Counted from the first letter of the stretch, positions 42,281 through 51,649 are shown. The stretch is 64,000 nt of DNA from Bacteroidota bacterium (GCA_016718035.1 JADKEK010000003.1:293501-357500); one strand, 5' to 3'. Notes: a model not told the origin generated them from the sequence alone. Numbers and translations: made by a program.

Positions 42281-43525
42281 TTACGCATCTAATTCTCCTG
42301 CAATTACGTTCATGCTGCTCATGGTAATAATGGCATCACTTAATAATGCACCTTTAATCATTTCAGGATATGCCTGATAATAAATAAAACAAGGTCTTCT
42401 AAAATGTAAACGGAAAGGCTGACGACCACCGTCGCTCACTAAATAAAATCCCAACTCACCGTTTCCACCTTCCACGCAATGATACACCTGACCTTTTGGA
42501 ACATTTACTTCGCCCATTACAATTTTAAAATGCCAGATTAATCCTTCCATAGTATTATACACAGCATCTTTCGGAGGCAAATAAAATTCAGGAACGTCGG
42601 CAAAAAATTCATTTGTTTTAGGCATTTTATCTAAAGCCTGACGAATAATACTCAAGCTTTGCCACATTTCTTCTTCACGAACACAAAATCTATCATAAGT
42701 ATCGCCCTGAGTACCAATCGGAATGATAAAATCAAAATCTTCATAACTGCTGTAAGGTGTCATTACACGTACATCATAATCAACACCGGCAGCACGTAAA
42801 TTTGGTCCTGTAAATCCGTATTCCAAAGCGCGTTCACCGGAAATAGGACCTGTATTAATTGTTCTATCCATGAAAATGCGGTTGCGCATTACCATGTTTT
42901 CGAATTCTTTTAATGCTTTAGGGAAATCTTTTAGGAATTCATCTAAACGGCGATATACATCTGGTGTAAAATCGCGTTCAAAACCGCCAATACGACCAAT
43001 ATTTGTTGTTAATCTAGCGCCACAAATTTGTTCGTATAATTCATAAATTTTTTCTCTCCACTGAAATACATATAAAAATCCGGTTAATGCTCCGGTATCA
43101 ACGGCGATTACAGAATTACAAACAATATGGTCGGCAATACGTGCAAATTCCATAATAATTACGCGCATGTAATCCACTTTTTTAGGTGTTTTTACATTGA
43201 GTAATTTTTCGACTGTCATGTGCCAGCCGATATTATTAATTGGAGATGAGCAATAATTTAATCGGTCGGTAATTGGTGTTACCTGATAATACGGACGATG
43301 TTCAGCTAGTTTTTCGAAAGCGCGATGAATATAACCGATAGTAGGCTGCGCATCGATAATTATTTCTCCATCCATTTTTAAAATGTTTTGGAAAATACCG
43401 TGCGTAGCCGGGTGAGTTGGTCCGAGGTTGAGGTAATTATATTGTTTTAATTCCTCATCAGATTGCTCAACACCATTTAAAAACTGGCGGTCTTTTTTGT
43501 TGTTGCTTAATTGAATATCACTCAT
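42281..43525 (-). CDS. nuoD: NADH-quinone oxidoreductase subunit D
   Basis: This is the 49-kDa-type subunit that, with NuoB, forms the quinone-reduction site; 414 residues. Motifs: NLGPTHPATHGIF (His-loop near the N2 cluster), GYIHRAFEKLAEHRPYYQ, DRLNYCSSP, and the C-terminal GELGFYLVSDGGRQPFRLHFRRPCF. It is separate from nuoC, as in most bacteria other than enterobacteria. Confidence 0.97.
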   Translation of the reverse strand: MSDIQLSNNKKDRQFLNGVEQSDEELKQYNYLNLGPTHPATHGIFQNILKMDGEIIIDAQPTIGYIHRAFEKLAEHRPYYQVTPITDRLNYCSSPINNIGWHMTVEKLLNVKTPKKVDYMRVIIMEFARIADHIVCNSVIAVDTGALTGFLYVFQWREKIYELYEQICGARLTTNIGRIGGFERDFTPDVYRRLDEFLKDFPKALKEFENMVMRNRIFMDRTINTGPISGERALEYGFTGPNLRAAGVDYDVRVMTPYSSYEDFDFIIPIGTQGDTYDRFCVREEEMWQSLSIIRQALDKMPKTNEFFADVPEFYLPPKDAVYNTMEGLIWHFKIVMGEVNVPKGQVYHCVEGGNGELGFYLVSDGGRQPFRLHFRRPCFIYYQAYPEMIKGALLSDAIITMSSMNVIAGELDA

Positions 43526-43574
43526 CGTTTTTTTTATTTGGGGAAAAATAATTTCACCCTTTTATTAAGTTCGG

Positions 43575-44084
43575 TTAACGTCCGAAATATTTATCTTCTT
43601 TATCAGTTCTGGTTCCGTCTTCAAGCGGATATTGTTTTAACAATGGATGATACTGCATATCTTCCATGTTTAAAATCCTTCTTAAATCGGGATGACCGGT
43701 GAATTTAATGCCAAAAAAATCGAATGCTTCACGTTCCATCCAGTTTGCAGTTCTATATAATCCTGTCACTGTAGGCACGTGAGGGTCGCTTATTGAAAAC
43801 AGGATATGCAAACGAATACGTTTATTATTTGCAAAACTGTGCATATGGTAAACCACACCTAATTCTTCTCCTTTATTATCGGGAAAATGCATTCCGCAAA
43901 GGCTGGTTAAAAAATTAAAACTCATCAGACTGCTATCGCGCAACCAGGTAATAATTTCGATAATTTTTTCGCGTTTCACTACGATATCAAGCATACCGTA
44001 TGATTCTTCCACGCTGCGGATTGCATCGCCGAATTGCTCTTTTAAGAGGCTTTCAATTAATCCGTTTTCTACTTTATCGCTCAT
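43575..44084 (-). CDS. nuoC: NADH-quinone oxidoreductase subunit C
   Basis: This is the 30-kDa-type peripheral subunit of complex I, 169 residues. It shows the family signature YHMHSFANNKRIRLHI and the C-terminal ANWMEREAFDFFGIKFTGHPDLRRIL. Its ATG overlaps the nuoB stop by four bases. Confidence 0.95.
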   Translation of the reverse strand: MSDKVENGLIESLLKEQFGDAIRSVEESYGMLDIVVKREKIIEIITWLRDSSLMSFNFLTSLCGMHFPDNKGEELGVVYHMHSFANNKRIRLHILFSISDPHVPTVTGLYRTANWMEREAFDFFGIKFTGHPDLRRILNMEDMQYHPLLKQYPLEDGTRTDKEDKYFGR

Positions 44085-44616
44085 TCTATTCCGTAGCTGG
44101 TCAATAATTTTTGATATTCGTCCGATTCTCTTCTTCTGAAGCTTTCGGTTTTAATCAGTTCCTGAATTTTAATAATGCCATCTAAAATTGCTTCCGGTGG
44201 AGGAGGGCAACCAGGCACATACACGTCAACAGGAATCACTTTATCAATACCTTGTAACACAGAGTAGGTATCGAAAATACCACCGCTAGATGCGCAGGCA
44301 CCAACGGCAATTACCCATTTTGGTTCTGCCATTTGTATATATACCTGTTTGATGCGGGACCCATTTTTTTAGAAATGGTACCCATTACCATCAGCAAATC
44401 GGCTTGTCGCGGAGAAAAGCTCAACCTTTCGGCACCAAAACGGCCGAGATCGTAAGTGGCACCCATGGTAGCCATAAATTCGATTCCACAACAAGAGGTA
44501 GCAAATGGAAGGGGCCAAATGGAGTTAGCGCGGGCCAGTCCAACAATTTTTTCGAGGCGGGTAAGACCGTAGCCTTCGCCTGTATACATTTCCGGTGCTT
44601 CTGTAACTTTTACCAC
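44081..44616 (-). CDS. nuoB: NADH-quinone oxidoreductase subunit B, with one frameshift
   Basis: NuoB carries cluster N2, the last electron donor to quinone. All four ligands are present: adjacent Cys in FATSCCGIEFM, Cys in AVGACASSGG and Cys in VPGCPPPPEA. The gene is in two frames. From the GTG at 44616 it reads to VMGTISKKMGP and then runs out of frame to a stop near 44311; the rest (IKQVYIQMAEPKWVIAVGAC...) continues in another frame to 44081. One missing base at plus-strand 44353-44357 (CCC-GC-ATC) explains this. It is essential and intact otherwise, so an assembly error or recent mutation is likely. No ATG start is seen. Confidence 0.92.
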
Positions 44617-44702
44617 GTCGGTAATATTTTTAGGATTCGTTTTTGGCGAACCGGTTAAATTTTCGAGACTGGCTGGGCTGAAATATGTTCAGTCGCAGTT
44701 AG

Positions 44703-45083
44703 TTATTCCCACTTCAGGGCACCTTTTTTAATAATATAAAAGTAGCCGAGGAGTAAAGGCGCAATAAACGCTAACATCTTAACAAAACCTGATTCCCCTA
44801 GTTCACGGAAATTAACCGCCCAAGGGTAAAAGAAAATTACTTCCACATCAAACAACACAAAAAGAATAGCCACAAGGAAATATTTTACTGAAAATGGAAG
44901 GCGTGCATTACCTATTGAATCGAGACCACACTCAAAACTTTCGAACTTTTTAACCGACTTATGTTTTGGGCCGATTTTTTGAGCGAAATAAATGGTGGTA
45001 AGTACGAAACCGGCAGCTACAACAAACTGCACAAATATGGCTGCGTAATCAATTAATTGGCTGTTAACTACCTCTGTTTCCAT
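44703..45083 (-). CDS. nuoA: NADH-quinone oxidoreductase subunit A
   Basis: This is a three-helix membrane subunit and the first gene of the operon, 126 residues. Motif: KKFESFECGLDSIGNARLPFSVKYFLVAILFVLFDVEVIFFYPWA as successive segments, including the conserved ECG loop and the DVE acidic pair. A consensus promoter stands about 30 bases upstream. Confidence 0.96.
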   Translation of the reverse strand: METEVVNSQLIDYAAIFVQFVVAAGFVLTTIYFAQKIGPKHKSVKKFESFECGLDSIGNARLPFSVKYFLVAILFVLFDVEVIFFYPWAVNFRELGESGFVKMLAFIAPLLLGYFYIIKKGALKWE

Positions 45084-45114
45084 TTTTGTCGAAGCGATTT
45101 ATTAAAACGCACGG

Positions 45115-45122
45115 CAAAGGTA
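45115..45122 (-). promoter_or_regulatory. -7 box of the nuoA-N operon
   Basis: The minus strand reads TACCTTTG, a full consensus match, 31 bases before the nuoA ATG. Transcription would start near 45110. No TTTG is evident at -33. No comparably good box was seen at the internal gaps of the 14-kb operon. Confidence 0.65.
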
Positions 45123-45217
45123 GGAAAATGAAATGGGAAAAAACATGCTTTTCGTACTACAAATTCCGAAAATTTGTGATGTGCAGGTAAATGAAAATAT
45201 GCGACTAAATAAAATGG

Positions 45218-46015
45218 TTAAACGCCGGCATAAACATAAAGCAATTCGAGTGTTGGCGCCACACTTCCACCGACAGGTTCAAGTGTTACTGCAAAGGCAT
45301 CAGCTTCAGATATATGTTTCATTTGCTGAATATTACCGTTGATATCGAAAACGCCCGCATCAATAGGTTTGCCATCTTTTAAAGCCCACAACTGATATTG
45401 TTTTCCCGGACCCGGCGCCGGAAGGTTATTAGCGTTTACATACAAGTCGCCATTAGCTTTATCCCAATAAACAACTGAGGTAGAAGTCGGACTTATAGGT
45501 AAACCCTTCATTGTGATGGCGATAAATTCCGGGTTTTTAACAATATTCACTTCTGATTCGAGGTTTTGGTAATTCGCTTTAAGCGTTTCCATTTCTCCCG
45601 CCATAAATGTATTGTCTTCCCGAATATCAGCTAATTCGCTGCTTACGGTTTTGTATTTATTGAAGTAATAAATATTGGTGGCAACTGATAAAAACAATAA
45701 AATAGATGCAGCATAAGCCAATAATCGCAATATATTGCTTTTAGGCTGAGGTTGCATTTGCACAATTTTACCTTTTACCTCTTGTTGTTGTGTTTGTTCA
45801 ATTTTGTTTAAGATGGTATTGAGTGTCGAGACAGGAGGTTCAACGGCATGCAACATAGCATACTTTTCCATTGCCTCTTCAATAGCAGTGAGCTCTTTGC
45901 GAATTTCCGGATGTTTGGCTGCAAGCGCTTCTACTTCAAGCCTTTCAGCCTGACTTAGGTCGCCTGTAACGTAGAGTTCCAGTATTCCTGATGATATGTA
46001 TTCGTTGATATTCAA
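45218..46015 (-). CDS. Anti-sigma factor, RskA-like C-terminal domain
   Basis: The 265-residue single-pass membrane protein has an N-terminal cytoplasmic zinc-less anti-sigma region (YISSGILELYVTGDLSQAERLEVEALAAKHPEIRKEL in part), a membrane helix at 96-117, then a coiled stretch and an RskA-type extracytoplasmic domain (VYWDKANGDLYVNANNLPAPGPGKQYQLWAL). It would hold the sigma factor encoded 14 bases upstream. The signal that releases it is not evident. Confidence 0.9.
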   Translation of the reverse strand: MNINEYISSGILELYVTGDLSQAERLEVEALAAKHPEIRKELTAIEEAMEKYAMLHAVEPPVSTLNTILNKIEQTQQQEVKGKIVQMQPQPKSNILRLLAYAASILLFLSVATNIYYFNKYKTVSSELADIREDNTFMAGEMETLKANYQNLESEVNIVKNPEFIAITMKGLPISPTSTSVVYWDKANGDLYVNANNLPAPGPGKQYQLWALKDGKPIDAGVFDINGNIQQMKHISEADAFAVTLEPVGGSVAPTLELLYVYAGV

Positions 46016-46029
46016 AGCTTTTGCTCTTA

Positions 46030-46578
46030 TTATATTATGTTTCGTAATTCTGTTATTGCACTTCGTAATCTGGTTTTGACCGTCCCAAGCGGCATGTTCA
46101 GCTCTTCTGCAACTTCCTGATGGGTGTACCCTTTAAAATAAATGAGGTCCACCAACTGCTTCCATTCGGGCTTGAGTTTATCTACCAGTTCTTTTAAACC
46201 GATGGTATCTGGTTTGATATCATCATATATTTTGGTAGGATTTTCCAGCAGCACCGATTCGTCGCTTGCTGTTTGTTTACTGTTTTTTACCCCTTTGCTG
46301 CGCAGTTTGTCTATTGCTGCGTTTCTGCAAATATTCATCATCCAGGTAAACAATCTGCCTTTTTCTGCTTCATAGGAAGCCGCATTGTTCCAAATTTTCA
46401 AGAACGCCTCCTGCAAAACATCCTCTGCAAGATGGTCGTCATTAACCAAACGGGTAATAACACCGTATAGTGCGGAAGCATATTTCTCGTAAATGAGTTT
46501 AAGTACAGAGGAATCCTGTGCTTGTAAACCTATTATGAGTGCTTCTTCGGTTGCCTGTATGTTCGAAGCGTTATTCAA
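46030..46578 (-). CDS. RNA polymerase ECF-type sigma factor (SigK-like)
   Basis: Region 2 is DHLAEDVLQEAFLKIWNNAASY with RLFTWMMNICRNAAIDKLRS; region 4 is YFKGYTHQEVAEELNMPLGTVKTRLRSAITEL. It is paired with an RskA-like anti-sigma factor. The start is uncertain: no ATG occurs before region 2. A TTG at 46602 falls inside the predicted -7 box (46600-46607), so the TTG at 46578 (MNNASNIQATEEAL) is given here as the more likely start; about 182 residues. Confidence 0.88.
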   Translation of the reverse strand: MNNASNIQATEEALIIGLQAQDSSVLKLIYEKYASALYGVITRLVNDDHLAEDVLQEAFLKIWNNAASYEAEKGRLFTWMMNICRNAAIDKLRSKGVKNSKQTASDESVLLENPTKIYDDIKPDTIGLKELVDKLKPEWKQLVDLIYFKGYTHQEVAEELNMPLGTVKTRLRSAITELRNII

Positions 46579-46599
46579 CTTTTGGTTTTGATAACTGGA

Positions 46600-46607
46600 C
46601 AAATTTA
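46600..46607 (-). promoter_or_regulatory. -7 box of the sigma/anti-sigma operon
   Basis: The minus strand reads TAAATTTG, a full match to TAnnTTTG. It overlaps the first possible TTG start and so bears on which start is used. No clear -33 TTTG. Confidence 0.45.
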
Positions 46608-46696
46608 CGAGGAAATTGTTCGCTTGGTTTTAAAAGTTTATAAATTTCTTAAAATACCGGTAATTTACCTTGAAACCGGCTAGTTGGGGACTAAAT

Positions 46697-47866
46697 TTAT
46701 TTAATAAGCGTAAAGAGCTGCGCATCACTGCCCTGTTCTTTAATAAATGTAACAGTATATATGCCGGAAGGAAATTGCGCCATACTTACACTCTTTTTGA
46801 ATAATCCGGTATAGGGGCCAACATGAGCTTCCGTTATGGTTCTTCCTTCGTAATCTGTAATGATGTATTGCAAAACATGATTAACATCATCAGCAATCAA
46901 CATAATATTATCGGAAGTAGGGTTGGGATACACCATGGTTGTAACAATGTTGCTGTTTTCATTTTTAAGGTAAACAATATCTGAACTGAATTTCCTCCCT
47001 TCAAAATTTACTTCTCTTATTCTATAGTATGCTGATGTATTGAAATTGTTATCATAAAAATCATAGGTATGAGTAAATGGTGTTGTTCCGTTGCCCGGAA
47101 TAAACCCGATTGAGTCAAATTCAGTGAAATTTACACTTTTTTTCAACCTGAAGCCATTACAATTGTTTTCGCTTGCGGTGGTCCAGGTAAGTTTCGACTG
47201 ACCAATGCCGGCAACTTCTGCTTTAAATTCAAGGAGTTCAACAGGTAAAAGTAAACCACAGGACATTAAAACATTGTCAAGTCCATTAGTTTCGTAAGTT
47301 AATCCTGAGTATTCTGCTTTAATGCGGATTTTACTTACATCACTCAAAATAGCTAAAATTTGTGCTGCGGTTGCGGCGGGAGCCCCACCGGCAATTGATT
47401 CACCATATTTCCATCCTGCCACATCTGTAAGCGGAACAATTTTATTTACCCATGAATTAGCAACATTTAGGTCGGGATAATTATATACCATAGTATCACC
47501 GGTAGTATTAAAAATCATGACATCATAGTAATTACTCATATCACCTGCAAACGTGTTTTGATATAAATCGTAAGAGAGGTTACATCCATAATATGCAGAT
47601 AAATCACCTTTAAACTCCGACGGAGCTATCCAACCCCAAGCACCTATGGAAATATCAGTTTCAGAAATATATCCACCCGGATTACCACCTGAAGCAGACC
47701 AGTTTATAGGAAGCACAGGTGCCCCTCCGGCAGGTTCATTATATACCTTCCAGGTTTCGTCATTTACAGTGAAATCGCTCACAATTTGAGCAAATAAGCC
47801 CTTTCCGCTGCAACAGATGCAACAGAAAAACATCAATATATGTGTGTATTTCGATATTAAACTCAC
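46697..47866 (-). CDS. Laminin B-type domain protein with T9SS sorting domain
   Basis: This is an exported protein of 389 residues with a signal peptide (ending GLFAQ). The first domain (SDFTVNDETWKVY, ISETDISIGAWGWIAPSEFKGDLSAYYG in parts) matches the laminin B/IV-A fold seen in bacterial surface proteins. Then comes a fibronectin-like stretch common before T9SS signals (LTWTTASENNCNGFRLKKS), and a type A sorting domain (VYPNPTSDNIMLI to IYTVTFIKEQG). It is likely released or surface-bound; ligand unknown. Confidence 0.85.
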   Translation of the reverse strand: MSLISKYTHILMFFCCICCSGKGLFAQIVSDFTVNDETWKVYNEPAGGAPVLPINWSASGGNPGGYISETDISIGAWGWIAPSEFKGDLSAYYGCNLSYDLYQNTFAGDMSNYYDVMIFNTTGDTMVYNYPDLNVANSWVNKIVPLTDVAGWKYGESIAGGAPAATAAQILAILSDVSKIRIKAEYSGLTYETNGLDNVLMSCGLLLPVELLEFKAEVAGIGQSKLTWTTASENNCNGFRLKKSVNFTEFDSIGFIPGNGTTPFTHTYDFYDNNFNTSAYYRIREVNFEGRKFSSDIVYLKNENSNIVTTMVYPNPTSDNIMLIADDVNHVLQYIITDYEGRTITEAHVGPYTGLFKKSVSMAQFPSGIYTVTFIKEQGSDAQLFTLIK

Positions 47867-48052
47867 GGAAAAAGACTTTTAGCCTTAAAATACACTACAA
47901 GATTACTAAGCTGCAAATCAAATTCCAAAACTTTTAAACAAAATTTTTAGTGATGCAACCATCTGAAAACCAGTAACGTCGGGCGAAAAAATGCTAAATA
48001 TCCATCGTTTTTGTGCGGATGTTGAAAAACCCTATTGTACAAACAACCTAAT

Positions 48053-48802
48053 TTATTTACCTGGCAGCTCAGGATATTTCAAATCCAGCGCCTGCAAGGT
48101 TTCCACGATTTTTTTCGCAATAAGATATTCTTTGTACCAGTTTTTGTCGGAGGGAATGATATGCCATGGAATTTCTGGGCTACAGGCATTAAAAGCAGCC
48201 TCATAAGCATCCATATATTCGTCCCAACGCTCGCTTTCCTTGAGGTCGTTTGGGTTATACTTCCACATTTTTTTAGGGTCTGAAAGGCGTTCTTTGAGGC
48301 GTTCCTGTTGCTCTTCGCGACTAACGTGCAAATAAAATTTCAGGATTACGGTATTATTCGACTGTACCAATTTTTCGAATGCATTAATATGCTCATATCG
48401 TTGTTGAATGGTTTTATCATCCACCCATTTATGGACTTTTTGAATAACAACGTCCTCATAATGAGAGCGGTTGAATATCTGAATCATACCTTTTGTCGGG
48501 ATATTACGATGAATGCGCCACAAAAAATCATGGCCCATTTCCTCTTCTGTAGGCTTTTTAAATCCTTGAACTCGGCAACCCATAGGATTTACCCCGGAAA
48601 AAACCTCCTTTATAACACCATCTTTACCGCTGGCATCCATTCCTTGCAAAACCACCAACAGGCTGTACTTTTGTTGTGCAAATAACACATTTTGCAATTC
48701 ACGCAGTTCGTCGATCAGGTTTTCGGTTGCATTTTCGGTGTCACCTTTATCGTACGATTTTGGCGGAAGGCTTGAAACAGCGGCAAGTGAAATTTTTGTC
48801 AT
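48053..48802 (-). CDS. Polyphosphate kinase 2 family protein
   Basis: It is a PPK2 enzyme of 249 residues that phosphorylates nucleotides with polyphosphate. Walker A is GMDASGKDG (54-62), followed by the family motif GCRVQGFKKPTEEEMGHDFLWRIH and Walker B-like IFNRSHYEDV; the lid has SREEQQERLKERLSDP. The AMP/ADP preference cannot be read with certainty. It is a single gene, divergent from the AAA gene. Confidence 0.93.
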   Translation of the reverse strand: MTKISLAAVSSLPPKSYDKGDTENATENLIDELRELQNVLFAQQKYSLLVVLQGMDASGKDGVIKEVFSGVNPMGCRVQGFKKPTEEEMGHDFLWRIHRNIPTKGMIQIFNRSHYEDVVIQKVHKWVDDKTIQQRYEHINAFEKLVQSNNTVILKFYLHVSREEQQERLKERLSDPKKMWKYNPNDLKESERWDEYMDAYEAAFNACSPEIPWHIIPSDKNWYKEYLIAKKIVETLQALDLKYPELPGK

Positions 48803-48821
48803 AGTCAGGTATTTCTCCCTG

Positions 48822-48829
48822 CAAATGTA
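48822..48829 (-). promoter_or_regulatory. -7 box of the PPK2 gene
   Basis: The minus strand reads TACATTTG, a full consensus match, 19 bases before the PPK2 ATG. The expected leader is about 15 bases. -33 is not clear. Confidence 0.55.
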
Positions 48830-48865
48830 ATGAAACCATGCGCATCAAGAATGCCGGTGCAAACG

Positions 48866-48915
48866 TTTGACAATTCGCAGAAATATCTAAATTTACATCC
48901 TCCCTAAACGAGGAT
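48866..48915 (+). promoter_or_regulatory. Promoter and leader hairpin of the AAA ATPase gene
   Basis: TTTG (48866-48869), 19 bases, TAAATTTA (48889-48896, one base off consensus). Just at the expected transcription start the leader carries a perfect hairpin ATCCTC (48897-48902) / GAGGAT (48910-48915), ten bases before the ATG. A 5'-terminal hairpin of this kind could protect the mRNA or modulate ribosome entry. Confidence 0.5.
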
Positions 48916-48924
48916 ATTTGTATT

Positions 48925-51570
48925 ATGGCAAAGAAGAATGAAGAAAAAAAGCGCTTTAAGTTTAAAGAAATGAAAGTGTATGGTTCGCTTGAAAACTTTT
49001 TCGGCAACCAAAAAAATTATCGTATTGTATTCGACGAATCGGAAGTTTGTTACGTGAATGTTGAGTTGCAATTATTTAATATTTTATTTGACGAAACCGA
49101 ATGGAAAGCTAAAGTAAAAATTAAAGCAAGTGAATATTACAACAATAAAGAAATGTGCAATATTGATAAAGATATTGTTGTAACAACCGACCAGAATATT
49201 ATTATGATTCGCGAAGGATGGGGAACACCTAATCCGGGCTGGTGGAAAAAAGGCACTTACAAATGGGAAGTATTTTTAGATGACGTAATTGTTGGCACCA
49301 ACTATTTTTATATTACCGATAATGGCATGGTGACTTCAGTTAATAATCCTTATTTTGAAATCAACGCCATTAAATTATTTAATAGTCCTAAAGGAACACT
49401 TCCTCGTGAACAAAGAAAATATTTAACAGCATTTAATAAAGATACTGCACAATATATTTCTATTGAGTTAGACATGACAAATAAAATTAGTCATGAGAAA
49501 TATTTCCCATTAGAATTAAATTTATATTTCTACAATGATTCACGTCAATTAAAAGGTGCCTGTTATTGGTTTGAACATGTGAACGACAGTAGAAAAAATA
49601 TTATAATGGATGTTGGTTACGGCGCTGAAGGTACAGGTTTTTGGTATCCTGATAAATACACTTGTGAAGTGGTGTTTATGGATAATATAATTGCTATTGT
49701 CCCTTTTGAAGTTGGCACTACCGACATTGAACTTTCCGGCACACCAGTATGGTTAACCAGCATAACACAAGGCGATGAAGTGCATGCCGTAGCAGCTGAA
49801 CAACAAGATGAAGCAACATACGAAGCTGCTAAAAAAGAGTTAGACGATTTAATCGGATTACAAACCGTAAAAAATGAAATTAACGAACTCACCACTTATC
49901 TTAAGTTTTTAAAAATAAGACAAGAAAAAGGGTTTGAAGAAAAAAATAAAATTAATTTAAACATGGTATTTACCGGCAATCCGGGAACAGGAAAAACAAC
50001 TGTTGCAAGGATGTTGGGGAAAATATATAAATCGTTGGGATTATTAAAACGACCTGACGTTACAGAAGTTGGTCGCGTAGATTTAGTTGCAGAATATATT
50101 GGACAAACAGCGCCAAAAACTAAAGCGGCAATTGATCGTGCACGTGGTGGTATTTTATTTATTGATGAGGCTTATGCATTAAGCGACCGTGGTGATGATG
50201 GGAAAGATTTTGGTAAAGAAGTAATCGAGGTTATTATTAAAGAAATGAGTGACGGACCCGGAGATGTAGCATTTATTTTTGCGGGTTATCCAAAAGAGAT
50301 GCGCGATTTTTTAAATTCAAATCCTGGATTAAGTTCACGTGTTTCGCAGGTAATTAATTTCCCTGATTATAATCCGGATGAACTGATGGATATTGCCGCT
50401 TATGATAGTAATAAACGTGGCGTATTAATTAGCGAAGAGGCTCGTAATCTTGTCTACATGAAAGTAGTTGAAGCTTACCGCAACCGCGATAATAAATTTG
50501 GCAATGCTCGTTATGTAAATTCAATTATTGAAGAAGCTAAACAAAATATGGCTTTGCGTTTAATGAAATCAGAAAATCCGGAAAACTTAACAAAAGAAGA
50601 TTTAAGCACGATTATATTAGGTGATGTTGAAGAAATTTTCGGATTAGGGTCATCTAAAAAAGTTGATTTACCGATAGATGAAGTGCTGCTGCAAGATGCC
50701 ATGACGCAATTAAAGGAGCTCACCGGAATGGCGAATGTAAAAAATGAGATTGAGGAAACGGTAAAACTGGTGCGTTATTATAAGGAGATTGGTCGTGATG
50801 TAAAAAAATCATTTTCATTACACACGGTATTTACCGGTAATCCCGGAACAGGTAAAACAACTGTTGCGCGAATTTTAGTGAAAATATTTAAGGCGCTTGG
50901 AATTTTAGAACGCGGCCACTTAGTAGAAACCGATCGCGAAGGCATGGTTGCCGGCTATGTAGGGCAAACTGCCATTAAAGCTGATGGCATGATTGAGGCT
51001 GCTATGGGTGGAGGTTTATTTATTGATGAAGCATATGCTTTGAGCCAGGGTGGAGAAAATGATTTTGGTCGCGAAGCAATTGAAACATTATTAAAACGTA
51101 TGGAAGATCACCGTGGTGAATTTATTGTAATTGTTGCCGGGTACACCGACAATATGGCAAAATTCCTCGAATCGAACCCGGGCTTAAAGTCGCGTTTCGA
51201 TAAGTTCATACATTTTGAAGATTACCAAAGCGATGAATTATTTGTGATTACTGAAAATCTCCTGAATAAGGAATTTCTGTTCCTAAATGAGGAATCGGCA
51301 ACGCATCTTAAAACATTTATTACGCAATTGGTAAGTAATAGAAATAAATACTTTGGTAATGCGCGCACAATGCGCAAATTGGTGGCAGATATTGTGCATC
51401 ACCAAAACTTGCGTATGGCTGGTATTCCTGCGGCACAACGCACTCCTGAAATGATTAAAACCGTTACCATTGAAGATGTAAAAAGTTTCAGCATCGACAT
51501 TGAAGGAAAAACCACGGTTAGAGAAAGCATTGGCTTCAAATTAGGCACCGGTAATAAGAATCCGAATTAA
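48925..51570 (+). CDS. Double AAA ATPase (CbxX/CfxQ-type) with duplicated N-terminal domain
   Basis: This is an 881-residue cytoplasmic protein. Two CbxX/CfxQ-family AAA domains: Walker A GNPGTGKTT at 351-359 and 638-646, Walker B FIDEAYALS at 413-421 and 699-707, each with the family's SNPGL/SRF or SRV region and C-terminal helical lid (NKFGNARYV; NKYFGNARTM). The first ~275 residues form two related beta-rich segments, ending GWWKKGTYKWEVFLDD and GFWYPDKYTCEVVFMD. The relatives are remodelling ATPases (Rubisco activase CbxX, SpoVK, EccA), but no cognate target is encoded nearby, so the function is open. A terminator follows. Confidence 0.88.
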   Translation: MAKKNEEKKRFKFKEMKVYGSLENFFGNQKNYRIVFDESEVCYVNVELQLFNILFDETEWKAKVKIKASEYYNNKEMCNIDKDIVVTTDQNIIMIREGWGTPNPGWWKKGTYKWEVFLDDVIVGTNYFYITDNGMVTSVNNPYFEINAIKLFNSPKGTLPREQRKYLTAFNKDTAQYISIELDMTNKISHEKYFPLELNLYFYNDSRQLKGACYWFEHVNDSRKNIIMDVGYGAEGTGFWYPDKYTCEVVFMDNIIAIVPFEVGTTDIELSGTPVWLTSITQGDEVHAVAAEQQDEATYEAAKKELDDLIGLQTVKNEINELTTYLKFLKIRQEKGFEEKNKINLNMVFTGNPGTGKTTVARMLGKIYKSLGLLKRPDVTEVGRVDLVAEYIGQTAPKTKAAIDRARGGILFIDEAYALSDRGDDGKDFGKEVIEVIIKEMSDGPGDVAFIFAGYPKEMRDFLNSNPGLSSRVSQVINFPDYNPDELMDIAAYDSNKRGVLISEEARNLVYMKVVEAYRNRDNKFGNARYVNSIIEEAKQNMALRLMKSENPENLTKEDLSTIILGDVEEIFGLGSSKKVDLPIDEVLLQDAMTQLKELTGMANVKNEIEETVKLVRYYKEIGRDVKKSFSLHTVFTGNPGTGKTTVARILVKIFKALGILERGHLVETDREGMVAGYVGQTAIKADGMIEAAMGGGLFIDEAYALSQGGENDFGREAIETLLKRMEDHRGEFIVIVAGYTDNMAKFLESNPGLKSRFDKFIHFEDYQSDELFVITENLLNKEFLFLNEESATHLKTFITQLVSNRNKYFGNARTMRKLVADIVHHQNLRMAGIPAAQRTPEMIKTVTIEDVKSFSIDIEGKTTVRESIGFKLGTGNKNPN

Positions 51571-51584
51571 ACAGGTTAACCTAT

Positions 51585-51620
51585 AAAAAATCGCCATTCC
51601 GCAAGGTTTGGCGATTTTTT
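51585..51620 (+). terminator. Intrinsic terminator of the AAA gene
   Basis: AAAAAATCGCC (51585-51595) and GGCGATTTTTT (51610-51620) form a perfect 11-bp stem followed by more T. The preceding A-run makes it able to act in both directions. Confidence 0.9.
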
Positions 51621-51649
51621 TTTGTTTTTTAACGCAAATTGCAACTGAA

